A stretch of 64,000 bases of DNA from positions 1,116,001 through 1,180,000 of the forward strand of contig NZ_CAKAKB010000003.1 in assembly GCF_916618755.1 (NCBI RefSeq). Direction: 5' to 3'. Of this stretch, positions 17,693 through 29,498 are shown piece after piece. A program made the position numbers and the translations under genes. The notes beneath the pieces are model-generated. The model was not told where the DNA came from. It did no database searches and was given only the letters and a program-made list of their open reading frames with translations. How positions within the stretch are numbered: the first letter of the stretch is position 1; each line of letters begins with the position of its first letter. The DNA comes from Actinotalea sp. Marseille-Q4924 (GTDB lineage Bacteria; Actinomycetota; Actinomycetes; Actinomycetales; Cellulomonadaceae).

Positions 17693-18471
17693 CGGACGTC
17701 CTGACGGCCACCGGCCTGCGCGTCACGCTCGGCGGCGCCACGATCCTGCACGACGTCGACCTCACCGTCACCGACGGTGAGGTCGTCGGTCTGCTCGGCG
17801 CGAACGGCTCCGGCAAGTCGACGTTGGTCCGGGCGCTCGTCGGGGCCGTCCCCCTCGAGCGGGGCGCGGTGCGGCTCTTCGGGGAGCCGCTGGGCCGGCG
17901 CACCCCGTGGCACCGCATCGGGTACGTCCCGCAGCGGGTGGCGGTGGGGTCCGGCGTGCCGGCCACCGCCGAGGAGGTCGTCGTCTCGGGGCTGCTGCAC
18001 GGGCACCGGCTCCTGCCCCCGCGCCACGCGCGCCGGCGAGCCGCCGAGGCGCTGGGGCTCGTGGGGCTCGGCCACCTCGGCGGGCGCGCCTGCCAGGAGC
18101 TCTCCGGGGGCCAGCAGCAGCGCGTGCTCATCGCCCGTGCGCTCGTCCGCCGACCCGACCTGCTGCTCCTCGACGAGCCCGTCGCCGGCGTGGACCTGCC
18201 CAGCCAGGAGGCGTTCGCGCAGGCGCTGCGCGACCTCGCCGCCGCGGGGACGACGGTCGTCGTCGTGCTGCACGAGCTGGGTGCCCTGGCGCCGCTCGTG
18301 CGCCGCGCCGTCGTGCTGCGGCACGGCCGCGTGGTCCATGACGGCGCTCCCCCGGCGCCCGCCCCCGGCCACGCCGAGCCGAGCCACGACCACGTCCATC
18401 CCCACGGCGACAGCGACACGGCGCCGCCGGACGCGCTGGGCCTCTCGAGCACGGTGGGGTGGACGTCGTGA
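17689..18471 (+). CDS. znuC: Zinc ABC transporter ATPase ZnuC
   Basis: A 260-residue ATP-binding subunit. Walker A GANGSGKST (around residue 40), signature LSGGQQQRV, Walker B LLLLDEPVAGVD and the switch His in VLHELG are intact. The C-terminal tail has SHDHVHPHGDSD, a His-rich extension that may sense or buffer zinc. The start GTG at 17689 overlaps the znuA stop. It energises zinc import through the permease encoded next. Confidence 0.93.
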   Translation: MTDVLTATGLRVTLGGATILHDVDLTVTDGEVVGLLGANGSGKSTLVRALVGAVPLERGAVRLFGEPLGRRTPWHRIGYVPQRVAVGSGVPATAEEVVVSGLLHGHRLLPPRHARRRAAEALGLVGLGHLGGRACQELSGGQQQRVLIARALVRRPDLLLLDEPVAGVDLPSQEAFAQALRDLAAAGTTVVVVLHELGALAPLVRRAVVLRHGRVVHDGAPPAPAPGHAEPSHDHVHPHGDSDTAPPDALGLSSTVGWTS

Positions 18472-19394
18472 CCGTCCGGGACGAGGTGCTGGGGATGCTC
18501 ACGGACCCGTTCATGCAGCGGGCGCTCGTCGTGGCCGCGCTCGTCGGGCTGACCGCCCCGGTGATCGGCACGTACCTCGTGCAGCGCCGGCTCTCCCTCC
18601 TCGGCGACGGCATCGGCCACGTGGCCCTCACCGGGGTGGCGCTCGGCTGGCTCGCCGGCAACGCCCTCGAGCTCTCGCGCCAGGACGCCCTCGCGCTCCC
18701 CGGCGCGGTGGTCGCGGCGATCGTGGGCGCCGTGGCGATCGAGGTGGTGCGCGCCCGGGGCCGCACGAGCGGTGACGTCGCCCTGGCACTGCTGTTCTAC
18801 GGCGGCATCGCCGGCGGCGTGCTCATCATCGGCCAGGCGGGGGGCACGAGCGCCAACCTCGTCGGGTACCTGTTCGGCTCGATCTCGACGGTCTCGACCG
18901 GGGACGTGTGGCTCACGGCCGCCCTGGCCGCGCTCGTGCTCGCTGTCGGGGTCGGCCTGCGGACCGCGCTCTTCGCGGTCTCGCAGGACGAGGAGTTCGC
19001 CCGCGCCGGTGGCCTGCCGGTGCGGACGCTGAACCTCCTCATCGCCGTCGTCGCCGCCCTCACCGTCACGGTGGCCATGCGCGTGGTCGGGCTGCTCCTC
19101 GTCAGTGCGCTCATGATCGTGCCCGTGGCCGTGGCCCAGCTCGTCTCCTCGTCGTTCCAGCGCACCATGGCCGTCGCCATGACGGTCGGCGTCGTGGTGA
19201 CGGTCGCGGGGCTCAGCATCACCTACTGGGAGGACGCGGCTCCCGGGGCGATGATCGTCGTGCTGGCCATCGGCCTCTACGCCCTCACCGCCGCGTTCCG
19301 CCCGCTCCTGCGGCGGCGGCGACCGTCCCCCGTCCGCGACCCCCACCCCCAGCTCGACGACGACGTCCAGATCACCGCACCGAGGACCGCCTGA
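18468..19394 (+). CDS. znuB: Zinc ABC transporter permease ZnuB
   Basis: A roughly 308-residue permease with about eight to nine membrane spans. RRLSLLGDGIGHVALTGVALG is the typical metal-transporter permease motif. I chose GTG 18468, which overlaps the znuC stop by 4 nt; GTG 18459 would add three residues. The end (IYALTAAFRPLL-like, then Arg-rich cytoplasmic tail) overlaps the zur ATG by one base (TGATG). It forms the channel for zinc. Confidence 0.93.
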   Translation: MTVRDEVLGMLTDPFMQRALVVAALVGLTAPVIGTYLVQRRLSLLGDGIGHVALTGVALGWLAGNALELSRQDALALPGAVVAAIVGAVAIEVVRARGRTSGDVALALLFYGGIAGGVLIIGQAGGTSANLVGYLFGSISTVSTGDVWLTAALAALVLAVGVGLRTALFAVSQDEEFARAGGLPVRTLNLLIAVVAALTVTVAMRVVGLLLVSALMIVPVAVAQLVSSSFQRTMAVAMTVGVVVTVAGLSITYWEDAAPGAMIVVLAIGLYALTAAFRPLLRRRRPSPVRDPHPQLDDDVQITAPRTA

Positions 19395-19810
19395 TGCAGC
19401 GCATGACCCGGCAGCGCACCGCCGTCGCCGACGCCCTCACCACCGTCGAGGACTTCCGCAGCGCCCAGCAGCTGCACGAGCTGCTGCGGGACCAGGGGCA
19501 CGGGATCGGCCTCGCGACCGTCTACCGGACCCTGCAGTCCCTCGCGGAGGCCGGTGACGTGGACGTGCTGCGCACGGCCGAGGGCGAGTCGGTCTACCGC
19601 CGCTGCGAGCGGCGCGAGCACCACCACCACCTCGTGTGCCGCACGTGCGGCGCCACCGTGGAGATCGACGGCCCGGCCGTCGAGGCGTGGGCGGACAGCA
19701 TCGGTGCCGGCCACGGCTTCACGGACATCTCGCACACCATCGAGCTGTTCGGCACCTGCACCGCCTGCTCCGCCGCGGCGCGTCCGCCCGGCCGCGCGAC
19801 GGACGACTGA
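19394..19810 (+). CDS. zur: Zinc uptake regulator Zur (Fur family)
   Basis: A 138-residue Fur-family repressor. The winged helix spans residues about 1-80 (MTRQRTAV, GIGLATVYRTLQSLAEAG). The metal sites follow: CERREHHHHLVCRTCG and the second CxxC FGTCTACS. HHHH plus two CxxC motifs fit Zur. It closes the zinc operon and starts on the last base of the znuB stop, so it is co-regulated and probably autorepressing through the boxes at 16619-16655. Confidence 0.92.
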   Translation: MQRMTRQRTAVADALTTVEDFRSAQQLHELLRDQGHGIGLATVYRTLQSLAEAGDVDVLRTAEGESVYRRCERREHHHHLVCRTCGATVEIDGPAVEAWADSIGAGHGFTDISHTIELFGTCTACSAAARPPGRATDD

Positions 19811-19811
19811 C

Positions 19812-20336
19812 GTGCCGAGCTGGCTGGAGAGCTGGCCGTTCCTCTGGCTGTACCTCTTCTTCGTGCTCGGGGCCGCGCTGCGCTCGCAGGCGCTGTACTG
19901 GCTCGGGCGCGGCGTGGCGGCCGGCGCCCTGCGGACCCGCTGGGCCGAGCGGCTCGACGGCCCGCGCACCCGGCGCGCCGTCCGTCTCATCGAGCGGTGG
20001 GGCATGCCGGTCGTGCCGCTGTCGTTCCTGACGGTGGGGCTGCAGTCCGCGGTGCACGGCGCGTCCGGCCTGCTGCGGCTGCACTGGCTCCGCTACACGC
20101 TGTGGTCCGTGCCCGGCTGGCTCGTGTGGGCACTGGTGTGGAGCGGGGGCGGCACGGTCGCGCTGTACGGCTCGGTGGCCCTGGCGGCGGAGTCGCCCTG
20201 GGCGCTCGCCGGCGTCGTCGTGGTCGTGGCCACGGTCGTGACCGTCCTGGTCCTGCGGCGCCGTCGGCGGCGGGAGCAGCGCGACGCCGTGCAGGACATG
20301 GCGGACCGGGCGCACGGCGCGACCCGCACGACCTGA
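19812..20336 (+). CDS. Small DedA/VTT-like membrane protein
   Basis: A 174-residue protein with about four hydrophobic segments. The central stretch RWGMPVVPLSFLTVG, then GLLRLHWLRYTLWSVPG, resembles the re-entrant core of DedA (VTT) proteins, but the usual F-x-PGxR motif is absent. The Arg-rich tail (RRRRRREQ) is cytoplasmic. The start GTG (19812) lies 1 nt after the zur stop, so it shares the zinc operon. Family membership is tentative and substrate unknown. Confidence 0.65.
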   Translation: MPSWLESWPFLWLYLFFVLGAALRSQALYWLGRGVAAGALRTRWAERLDGPRTRRAVRLIERWGMPVVPLSFLTVGLQSAVHGASGLLRLHWLRYTLWSVPGWLVWALVWSGGGTVALYGSVALAAESPWALAGVVVVVATVVTVLVLRRRRRREQRDAVQDMADRAHGATRTT

Positions 20337-20361
20337 CCGGCGCACTCCTCGTCCCGACCGC

Positions 20362-20383
20362 GCAGGCGGGGCGTCGCGCCTGC
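20362..20383. terminator. Possible terminator between convergent genes
   Basis: GCAGGCG (20362-20368) and CGCCTGC (20377-20383) form a 7-bp stem with an 8-nt loop in the 70-bp gap between two convergent genes. There is no T run. It could end transcription in either direction. Confidence 0.4.
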
Positions 20384-20406
20384 CGGGGCGCGAGGCGTCG
20401 GGCGAC

Positions 20407-20757
20407 TCAGCCGCGGGCGGAGACGCAGAAGTGGTTGCCCTCCGGGTCGGCGAGCACGACCCACGCGAAGTCCGGCATCTCGTGGCGGGCGACGACCTGG
20501 GCACCGGCGAGCTGCAGGCGCTCGACCTCGTCGTCCCGGTCCAGCGCCTCGAGGTCCAGGTGCAGGCGGTTCTTGCCGGGCGTGGGGTGCTCGACCCGCT
20601 GGAAACCCAGGTTCGGGCCCTTCGGGGTCGCCACGATGACGTACTCGCCGTCGTGGTCCGCGGCCACCCGGCCCTCGAGCCGGTCGGCCCACCACGCCGC
20701 CAGGGCGCGCGGGTCCTGGCAGTCGAACGTGACCATCCCGATCGTCAGCGCTGTCAT
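20407..20757 (-). CDS. Glyoxalase/bleomycin-resistance (VOC) family protein
   Basis: A 116-residue single VOC domain. MVTFDCQDPRALAAWWADRL is the typical first strand-helix, and VVLADPEGNHFCV the typical last strand with the Glu/Asn metal-side loop. The domain belongs to the actinobacterial 'glyoxalase-like' group whose substrates are mostly unknown. TACCGT lies 7 nt before the ATG (20757), suggesting leaderless expression independent of uppS. Confidence 0.8.
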   Translation of the reverse strand: MTALTIGMVTFDCQDPRALAAWWADRLEGRVAADHDGEYVIVATPKGPNLGFQRVEHPTPGKNRLHLDLEALDRDDEVERLQLAGAQVVARHEMPDFAWVVLADPEGNHFCVSARG

Positions 20758-20774
20758 GGTGCCGACGGTACCGC

Positions 20775-21599
20775 TCAGCCCTCCTGCACCGGCGTCCCGG
20801 CGCGGTCGACCGCGCCCCCGTAGCGCCGGTCCCGCCGGGCGTAGTCCTCGACCGCTCGCCACAGGTGCCGACGGTCCACGTCGGGCCAGTACTCGGGCAG
20901 GAAGACGAGCTCCGCGTAGGCCGCCTGCCAGATCATGAAGTTCGAGGTCCGCTGCTCCCCCGACGTGCGCAGGAACAGGTCGACGTCCGGAAGGTCGGGC
21001 TCGTCGAGGAACCGGGCGACGGTGCGCTCGTCCACCCGGTCGGGGTTGAGCCGGCCCGCGGCGGCCTCCCGGGCGATCGCCCGTGCGGCGTCCGCGACCT
21101 CGGCGCGCCCGCCGTAGTTGACGCACATCGTCAAGGTGCACCGGTCGTTGCCGCGCGTCAGCTCCTCCGCCGCCTGGAGCTCCTCGACCACCGAGCGCCA
21201 CAGCCGCGGGTGACGCCCGGCCCACCGGACCCGCACCCCCCACGCGTGCATGGTGTCCCGCTGGCGGCGCAGGACGTCCCGGTTGAAGCCCATGAGGAAG
21301 CGGACCTCCTCCGGCGACCGCTTCCAGTTCTCCGTGGAGAAGGCGTACGCGGACACGTGCGTGACGCCGATCTCGATCGCGCCGGCGACGACGTCGAGGA
21401 GCGCCGCCTCCCCCGCCTCGTGACCCGCCGTCCGGGGCAGCCCCCGCTCGTTCGCCCAGCGCCCGTTGCCGTCCATGACGATGGCGACGTGCCGGGGCAC
21501 GAGCTCCGCGGGGACCCGGGGCGGCCGCGCCCCGGACGGGTGGGGCGGCGGTGCGACGACGTCGGTGCGCCGTGCGCTGCCGCGTGCACCGGGGCTCAC
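20775..21599 (-). CDS. uppS: Isoprenyl transferase / undecaprenyl diphosphate synthase
   Basis: A 274-residue cis-prenyltransferase making the polyprenyl carrier for cell-wall synthesis. Motifs: [17 protein letters not shown] (catalytic Asp, substrate binding), [11 protein letters not shown], and the C-terminal [16 protein letters not shown] with Arg/Ser diphosphate ligands. The start GTG (21599) overlaps the recO stop by 4 nt, so it is coupled to recO. The actinobacterial family includes both E,Z-farnesyl and decaprenyl enzymes; chain length is not determinable here. Confidence 0.93.
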   Translation of the reverse strand: MSPGARGSARRTDVVAPPPHPSGARPPRVPAELVPRHVAIVMDGNGRWANERGLPRTAGHEAGEAALLDVVAGAIEIGVTHVSAYAFSTENWKRSPEEVRFLMGFNRDVLRRQRDTMHAWGVRVRWAGRHPRLWRSVVEELQAAEELTRGNDRCTLTMCVNYGGRAEVADAARAIAREAAAGRLNPDRVDERTVARFLDEPDLPDVDLFLRTSGEQRTSNFMIWQAAYAELVFLPEYWPDVDRRHLWRAVEDYARRDRRYGGAVDRAGTPVQEG

Positions 21600-22327
21600 A
21601 CGCGCTCCACCATGCGCAGCGAGCGCACCTGGCGCTCGAGGTGGAACTGCAGGAAGACCGCGACCAGTCCGCTCGCCTCGCTCCGGTGCCGCTCGGCGCT
21701 CGCGTCCGCGACCGGCCAGTCGCCGGTGAGCAGGGCAGCGAGCAGGGCGAACGTCTCCGGTGCGGGCGACGCGGCGCCGGGCGGTCGGCACGCGCCGCAC
21801 ACCGCCCCGCCCGACGCGACGGCGAAGGCGCTGTGCGGTCCGACGGCGCCGCACCGCGCGCAGTCCGTGAACGACGGCGCCCACCCCGCCACGGCCAGGG
21901 CGCGCAGGAGGTAGGCGTCCAGCACGAGCCCCGAGGCGTGCGCCCGCTCCGCGAGCGACCGCACCGCACCGACGAGGAGGAGGTACTGCTGCACCGACGG
22001 CTCCCGCTCCGCCTCGACGAGCCGCTCCGCCGTCTCGAGCATGGCCGTGCCGGCGGTGTACAGGGCGTAGTCCCCGCACACCGCCCGGCCGTACGGGCCC
22101 AGGGTCTCGACCTGCGTGACGATGTCGAGGTTGCGGCCCTGGTGCAGCTGGGCGTCGACCACCATGAACGGCTCGAGCCGCGAGCCGAACCGGGACGACG
22201 TGCGCCGCACGCCCTTCGCCACCGCGCGGACCTTGCCGTGGTGCCGGGTGAGGAGCGTGACGATGCGGTCCGCCTCGCCCAGCTTCTGGGCACGGATGAC
22301 GATCGCCTCGTCCCGGTACAGGGTCAC
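21596..22327 (-). CDS. recO: DNA repair protein RecO
   Basis: A 243-residue protein. The N-terminal OB fold begins [26 protein letters not shown]; the C-terminal helical domain contains a zinc site (CARCG, CGACR). It loads RecA on SSB-coated DNA with RecR. The start GTG (22327) follows GGGGAGA. It heads a two-gene unit with uppS, a common actinobacterial arrangement. Confidence 0.92.
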   Translation of the reverse strand: MTLYRDEAIVIRAQKLGEADRIVTLLTRHHGKVRAVAKGVRRTSSRFGSRLEPFMVVDAQLHQGRNLDIVTQVETLGPYGRAVCGDYALYTAGTAMLETAERLVEAEREPSVQQYLLLVGAVRSLAERAHASGLVLDAYLLRALAVAGWAPSFTDCARCGAVGPHSAFAVASGGAVCGACRPPGAASPAPETFALLAALLTGDWPVADASAERHRSEASGLVAVFLQFHLERQVRSLRMVERV

Positions 22328-22451
22328 CGGACGATTCTCCCCCCGACCACCGACACCGGCGTGCAGGCGCGACCGGACGGCCGACGGCCGGCACCCGTCC
22401 GCGTGTTGTCGGCGGCGGCGGTCGCCGGGGCGGACGGCCCGCCGGACGTCC

Positions 22452-24460
<2,009 letters not shown>

Positions 24461-24506
24461 GCCGTCACTGTACCGCGGGGCGCGGAGCGGGCCGGACGTG
24501 CCGCCG

Positions 24507-25517
24507 TCAGGGGGCGCAGGGCTCGTAGGACTCCTCGCGCGTCCCGCCGCAGGTCATCGCGAACCTCTCGTACTCGGTGCCGATCCCCGAGACGGAGTAC
24601 AGCTCGTCGCACGCGGCCGCCTCGCCGCCGCCGCAGGCGTCCCAGAGCGCGTCCAGCCCGGGGTCGTCGCCGTACGTCCCCGCGTCGTCGGACGACCCGG
24701 GCAGGGAGCCGCCGAGCTCGACGGAGCACAGGCTGGTGCCGTCCGTCCGCCCGCCGCAGGTCTCGCCGAACCGCTCGTACTCGGTCCCGCCGCCCGACTC
24801 GAAGTAGAGGTCGTCGCACGCGTCCCAGTCCTCGGCCGCGCAGGCGTCCCAGAGCGCGTCCAGCGCCGGGTCGTCGCCGTACGTCTCGCCGCCGAGGTCC
24901 CACACCGCACCCGGACGGTCGACGGCGGGGTCCGTCACGTCGACGGCGGCGCGGAACGCGCTCAGGCCCACCAGCACCACCCCCACCGCTCCGACCAGCA
25001 CGAGACCGACCACCCCGAGCACCACCCACAGCACGGTGCGCGAGGAGCGGGCCGGCACCGGCGCGGGGCTCCAGGGCCCACCGGGCGGTCCGGCGTACTG
25101 CGCCGGCGGTTCGGCGTACTGCGCCGGCGGTTCGGCGTACTGCGCCGGCGGGCCGCCGTACTGCGCGCCCTGACCGCCGTACAGCGTGCCCTGGCCGCCG
25201 TACGGCGCAGCCTGGCCGGCGAACGGGCCGCCGTCGTGCGTGGCGGCACCGCCGACCTGGGCCGTCGACACCGCCCACGGCGCAGGCTCGTCGTCCTCCA
25301 CCCCGTCGGGAACCGCCCCGGCGCGCCGGCGCAGCGCGGTGTCGACCGCGGGCTCGCCGAGCGAGGCGAGCCACTGCAGGAGGCCCGGGTAGGCCGCGGG
25401 GTTGAGGGCGACGACGGGGCGCAGGTCCTCGCGCAGGGCAGCGATGTCGGCGAGGGTCTGCTGCGGCGTGGAGGGGTCCGCCGCCTGCAGACGCGTGTAC
25501 TCCTCGGGTGCGGTCAC
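24507..25517 (-). CDS. Membrane-anchored protein with LRV-type N-terminus and extracellular Cys repeats
   Basis: A 336-residue protein. The N-terminal 60 residues (DLRPVVALNPAAYPGLLQWL) resemble a leucine-rich-repeat-variant domain. A Gly/Pro/Tyr/Gln-rich cytoplasmic linker follows, with a 7-residue repeat AEPPAQY in tandem (21-bp DNA repeats near 25085-25160). There is one membrane helix (around residues 160-185). Outside lie two copies of a roughly 45-residue module: TYGDDPxLDALWDAC ... CDxLYxxSGxGTEYERFxxTCGG. Each has paired Cys. The start GTG has GGAGGAG upstream. The function is unknown. Confidence 0.78.
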   Translation of the reverse strand: MTAPEEYTRLQAADPSTPQQTLADIAALREDLRPVVALNPAAYPGLLQWLASLGEPAVDTALRRRAGAVPDGVEDDEPAPWAVSTAQVGGAATHDGGPFAGQAAPYGGQGTLYGGQGAQYGGPPAQYAEPPAQYAEPPAQYAGPPGGPWSPAPVPARSSRTVLWVVLGVVGLVLVGAVGVVLVGLSAFRAAVDVTDPAVDRPGAVWDLGGETYGDDPALDALWDACAAEDWDACDDLYFESGGGTEYERFGETCGGRTDGTSLCSVELGGSLPGSSDDAGTYGDDPGLDALWDACGGGEAAACDELYSVSGIGTEYERFAMTCGGTREESYEPCAP

Positions 25518-25649
25518 GTCCGGCTCCTCCGCACCCGCGGGTGCTCTGGTCCACTCGTCACGCGCCCCGCGGGGCGGCGAGGCCCCCGTCCAGGTGCCGC
25601 GCGCACAGTACCGAGGCGCGCGGCCCCGCGGGGCGGGTCGCCCCCAGGT

Positions 25650-27143
25650 TCACCAGAACGGCGGGAACACGCCCCAGTAGGCGAGCAGGAGCAGCAGCAT
25701 CACCGAGCCCCCCACCGCCGAGGACAGCGTCGCCTCGCCGGCCGCGGACAGGGCCGCCGGGACGCCGCCCCGCCGTCGGCCGTCGAGGATCCGGTACACG
25801 AGCACGACCCCGGCGACGACGGTGGCGATGCCGGCCAGGCGGAGCGTCAGCCACCCGCCCTGGACCACGAGCGGGTTGGTCCGGTAGTTCTGCGCGAGGT
25901 TCGCCACCACCAGCAGGTACACGACGAGGAGGACGAGCGTCACGGCGGAGCCGGCCGCCATGACCGTCAGCGGTGCGCGCACCCCGGGTGCGAGGACCGG
26001 GGCGCGTCGACGGCGTACGCGGCGCACCACCCACAGGGCGGGCCCCACCAGCAACGCCCCGAAGGCCGCGACGATCCCCGCCACGAGGAGGTCGCCCTCC
26101 GCGTACCACCGGGGCCGCTCCACCGGCGCCGCGACGAAGCGCTGGTACGGCTCCGCGCCCGCGATCCGTGGCGGTGCGTCGGCCGTCGCAGGGAGACCCA
26201 GCACCCACGTCGCCAGGTCCCGCGTGAACTCCGGCAGCAGCCGGCGGTCCACCTTGATGCCGTGGTCGGCGCCCTCGTAGTAGCGGACCGTCCAGTCGTC
26301 GTTGCCCGCCACCTCCAGGTCGTCGAGCACCTGCAGCGCGCCCTGCACGGTCGGCATCGCCGCGTCCCCGGTCCCGTACACGACGAGCACGGGTTGCCGC
26401 AGTCGCTGCTGGAAGGGCTGGACGTCGAAGTCGGCGTACCCGAAGCCGCCGCCGGGGAAGTCCATGCCGACCATCCGCGGGACGGCACGGAGCAGCTCCA
26501 CGGGCACGCCGGTCGCCCGCAGGTAGGAGTCGACGGCGAAGGCCGCCTGCTGTCGTGGCGGGACGACGGGCGCCGCGACCAGCGTCACGAACGCCACCGA
26601 GGGGTTGTCCGCGGCCATCACGGGGACGATCCACGCACCCTCGCTCTCGCCGTACACGCCGACGCGCCCGGGGTCCACGCCCGGCAGCTCCCGCAGGAGC
26701 TCGACGCTCTTGAGGTAGTCGTTCGCCATCGCGACGTAGCTGCGCTCACGGGTGGAGTACGTGTCGAGCCGCTTGTTCGGGACCATCGTGACGATGCCGG
26801 CGCTGGCCAGGGCCTCCGCCTGCGCGACGAACGCCTGGTCGAACTGCCCGGTGCCGGCCCCGTGGACGAAGACGAGACCCGGGCGGTCACCGCCCGCGCC
26901 GAGGGGCTCGCGGACCATCGCCTCCACGTCCGCCCCGGCGAGCTCGACGGTGACGACGGAGGTCGCGACCTCGTAGGTCCCGACGGGGTCCGACGGCGGG
27001 ACGCCACCGATGCGGGTGTCCGGCGTCTCGACGTCGATGGTCCGGGTCAGCGGCACGGGGTCCCAGTCGGGCCCGGAGACCTGCCCCAGGAGCGCCAGGA
27101 CCACCACGGCCGCGGCGCTGCTCAGGGCGATCCGGTACCGCAC
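25650..27143 (-). CDS. Alpha/beta hydrolase with C-terminal membrane domain
   Basis: A 497-residue protein. A signal or anchor helix (residues 5-22) precedes a serine-hydrolase domain: oxyanion strand LVFVHGAGTG, nucleophile elbow GVYGESEGAW, acid VVYGTGDAAMP, and His in GADHGIKV. From residue about 345, four predicted membrane spans follow. The catalytic domain would face outside. Substrate is unknown; the domain resembles dienelactone hydrolase-like or BAAT-type esterases. TAGACT lies exactly 6 nt before the GTG (27143), suggesting leaderless expression. Confidence 0.78.
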   Translation of the reverse strand: MRYRIALSSAAAVVVLALLGQVSGPDWDPVPLTRTIDVETPDTRIGGVPPSDPVGTYEVATSVVTVELAGADVEAMVREPLGAGGDRPGLVFVHGAGTGQFDQAFVAQAEALASAGIVTMVPNKRLDTYSTRERSYVAMANDYLKSVELLRELPGVDPGRVGVYGESEGAWIVPVMAADNPSVAFVTLVAAPVVPPRQQAAFAVDSYLRATGVPVELLRAVPRMVGMDFPGGGFGYADFDVQPFQQRLRQPVLVVYGTGDAAMPTVQGALQVLDDLEVAGNDDWTVRYYEGADHGIKVDRRLLPEFTRDLATWVLGLPATADAPPRIAGAEPYQRFVAAPVERPRWYAEGDLLVAGIVAAFGALLVGPALWVVRRVRRRRAPVLAPGVRAPLTVMAAGSAVTLVLLVVYLLVVANLAQNYRTNPLVVQGGWLTLRLAGIATVVAGVVLVYRILDGRRRGGVPAALSAAGEATLSSAVGGSVMLLLLLAYWGVFPPFW

Positions 27144-27240
27144 CCGGGGAGTCTAGCCACGCGTCGTCGTCCCCCGGCCGGGACCCGCCGCCACGCCGGC
27201 GAGGCGAGCTCGACGACCGGGCCAACGGCGCCCGCCCGGC

Positions 27241-28212
27241 TCAGAAGCCCAGCCGACGCAGCTGCTTGGGGTCGCGCTGCCAGTCCTTCGCGACCTTCAC
27301 GTGCAGGTCCAGGTACACCTTGGCCCCGAGGAGCGCCTCGATCCCGCGGCGGGCGGTCGTCCCGACGTCGCGCAGCCGGGAGCCGCCCTTGCCGATGATG
27401 ATCGCCTTCTGGCTGTCCCGTTCGACGAACAGCTGCACCCGCACGTCCAGCATCGGCGGCCGCCCGTCGCTGCCGTCGCGGCCCTCGCGCGGGAGGATCT
27501 CGTCGACGACGACGGCGAGCGAGTGCGGCAGCTCATCGCGGACGCCCTCGAGCGCCGCCTCGCGCACCAGCTCCGCCACCATGACGGCCTCCGGCTCGTC
27601 CGTCAGCTCGCCGTCGGGGTACAGCGCCGGCCCGGGCGGCAGGTGCCCGATGAGGATGTCCAGGAGGGTGTCCACCTGGTACCCGTCCACCGCGCTCACC
27701 GGCACGACGTCGGCCCAGTCACCCAGCTCGGCGACCGCCAGGAGGTGCTCCGCGAGCCTCCCCTTGCTCACCGTGTCCGCCTTGGTGGCGACGGCGACCA
27801 CGGGCGTCGCCCGTCCGGCACCGCCGAGCGCGGTGAGCTGCTGGGCGATGAACCGGTCACCGGGGCCGACCCGCTGGTCGGACGGGAGGCAGAAGACGAC
27901 GACGTCGACCTCGGTGAGCGTGTCGCGGACGAGGTCGTTGAGCCGCTCGCCGAGGAGCGTCCGCGGACGGTGCAGGCCGGGGGTGTCCACCAGGACGATC
28001 TGCGCGTCGGGGCGGTGCACGATGCCGCGGATGACGTGGCGCGTCGTCTGGGGACGGCCGGAGGTGATCGCGACCTTCTGCCCGACGATCGCGTTGGTGA
28101 GGGTCGACTTGCCGGCGTTGGGCCGACCGACGATGCACGCGAACCCGGAGCGGAACGCCCCGCCCGCGGGGCCGCTCGTCGGGGTGTCGGGACCGGTGGG
28201 TCCGCTGGTCAT
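27241..28212 (-). CDS. era: GTPase Era
   Basis: A 323-residue ribosome-assembly GTPase. G motifs: GRPNAGKST (G1), VDTPGLHRPRTLLGERLN (G3), ATKAD (G4), and VSAVDG (G5). The C-terminal KH domain contains IIIGKGGSRLRDVG and binds the 3' end of 16S rRNA. The start ATG (28212) overlaps the upstream stop (ATGA), last in the phoH-ybeY-CBS-era chain. Confidence 0.95.
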   Translation of the reverse strand: MTSGPTGPDTPTSGPAGGAFRSGFACIVGRPNAGKSTLTNAIVGQKVAITSGRPQTTRHVIRGIVHRPDAQIVLVDTPGLHRPRTLLGERLNDLVRDTLTEVDVVVFCLPSDQRVGPGDRFIAQQLTALGGAGRATPVVAVATKADTVSKGRLAEHLLAVAELGDWADVVPVSAVDGYQVDTLLDILIGHLPPGPALYPDGELTDEPEAVMVAELVREAALEGVRDELPHSLAVVVDEILPREGRDGSDGRPPMLDVRVQLFVERDSQKAIIIGKGGSRLRDVGTTARRGIEALLGAKVYLDLHVKVAKDWQRDPKQLRRLGF

Positions 28213-29498
28213 CGTCGTTCTCCCTGGTCCGTGGTGGCTCGGTCGTCGTCGTCCTGCGCGCGGCGGACGAGGAGCGTCGCGACCTGGCGCCGTCGTCCCT
28301 GGACCCGCTCCGCGGTGATCACCAGCCCCGAGACCGCAGCGCTGGAGTCCGCCAGCGGCACCTTGCCGAGGGCCTTGGCCAGCAGGCCGCCGGCCGTGTC
28401 GACCTCGTCGTCGGTGAGCTCGAGGTCGAACAGCTCCCCCAGCTCGTCCACCGGCAGGCGTGACGGGACACGGTACGTGCCGCCGCCCAGGTCCTCCACC
28501 TCCGGGCCCGACCGGTCGTGCTCGTCGGTGAGCTCGCCGACGATCTCCTCCAGGGCGTCCTCGATGGTCACGAGCCCGGCGACGCCGCCGTACTCGTCGA
28601 CCACCATCGCGATGTGCGAGGAGGCGCTCTGCATCTCCCGCAGGAGGTCGTCCACCGCCTTCGACTCCGGCACGAACACCGGCGGCCGGACGAGGGGCTC
28701 GACCGGCTCGTCGTCCACGTCGCGTCCCGTCATGTGCCGGTGCCGGAGGAGGTCCTTGAGGTACAGGATCCCCACGAGGTCGTCGACGGACTCGCCGACG
28801 ACCGGCACCCGCGAGTAGCCGGAGCGCAGGAACAGGGACAGCGCCTTGCGCACCGTCGTCCCCGAGGGCAGCACGATCATCTCGGTGCGGGGCACCATGA
28901 CGGACCGGACCCGGGTGTCGCCGAGCTCCAGCACCGAGCGGACCAGCGCGCGGTCCTCCTCCTCGATGCTCTGCGACTCGTCGAAGCGGTCCACCATGTC
29001 CCGCAGCTCCTCCGCGGAGCGGTCCGGCACCGGGGAGGCGCCGAGAGCCAGCCGCCGCACCGGCCGGGTCAGGCTGCGGGCCGCCAGGAGGGGGCCTGCC
29101 GCGACGCGCACCGCGCCGCGCGGGTGCCGTCGGGCGATCGAGCGTGGCAGGTACCGCACCACGAGGAGCCCGAGGACGACGGCGGCGCCGGCGGCCACGA
29201 GCAGCGTCGGCCACCACGCCAGTCCCGACCACGCGAGCGCGAGGGTCAGGGCGACCACCGCCACGGCCTCCAGGCCGACGCGGGACCATGCGGCCGCGGC
29301 GACCGCGCCGTGCGCGTCGGCCAGGATCCGGTTGACGCGTCGCCCGTGGCGGGACTCGACGACGGCGAGCTCCGCCATGCCCGACCGGCCCAGGCGTGGA
29401 ACGGCCGCCTCGCCCGCGCTGAGCAGGACCGCCGGCACGAGCGCCGCGACCGCGAGCACGGCCAGGAGCGCGGGGACCGCGTCCGTCGGGCCGGTCAT
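28209..29498 (-). CDS. CNNM/CorC-family CBS-domain membrane protein (hemolysin family)
   Basis: A 429-residue protein. N-terminal DUF21/CNNM-type membrane domain with about three to four spans, then two CBS domains (from [21 protein letters not shown] and from [20 protein letters not shown]), and a C-terminal transporter-associated CorC_HlyC domain. The family is implicated in Mg2+/Co2+ export. It is coupled by 4-nt overlaps to ybeY upstream and era downstream. Confidence 0.9.
   Translation of the reverse strand: MTGPTDAVPALLAVLAVAALVPAVLLSAGEAAVPRLGRSGMAELAVVESRHGRRVNRILADAHGAVAAAAWSRVGLEAVAVVALTLALAWSGLAWWPTLLVAAGAAVVLGLLVVRYLPRSIARRHPRGAVRVAAGPLLAARSLTRPVRRLALGASPVPDRSAEELRDMVDRFDESQSIEEEDRALVRSVLELGDTRVRSVMVPRTEMIVLPSGTTVRKALSLFLRSGYSRVPVVGESVDDLVGILYLKDLLRHRHMTGRDVDDEPVEPLVRPPVFVPESKAVDDLLREMQSASSHIAMVVDEYGGVAGLVTIEDALEEIVGELTDEHDRSGPEVEDLGGGTYRVPSRLPVDELGELFDLELTDDEVDTAGGLLAKALGKVPLADSSAAVSGLVITAERVQGRRRQVATLLVRRAQDDDDRATTDQGERR

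Noticed and set aside
25085-25160. Tandem 21-bp DNA repeats, CRISPR-like at first sight
   Set aside because: They are contiguous without spacers and encode AEPPAQY units in frame, so they are coding repeats.
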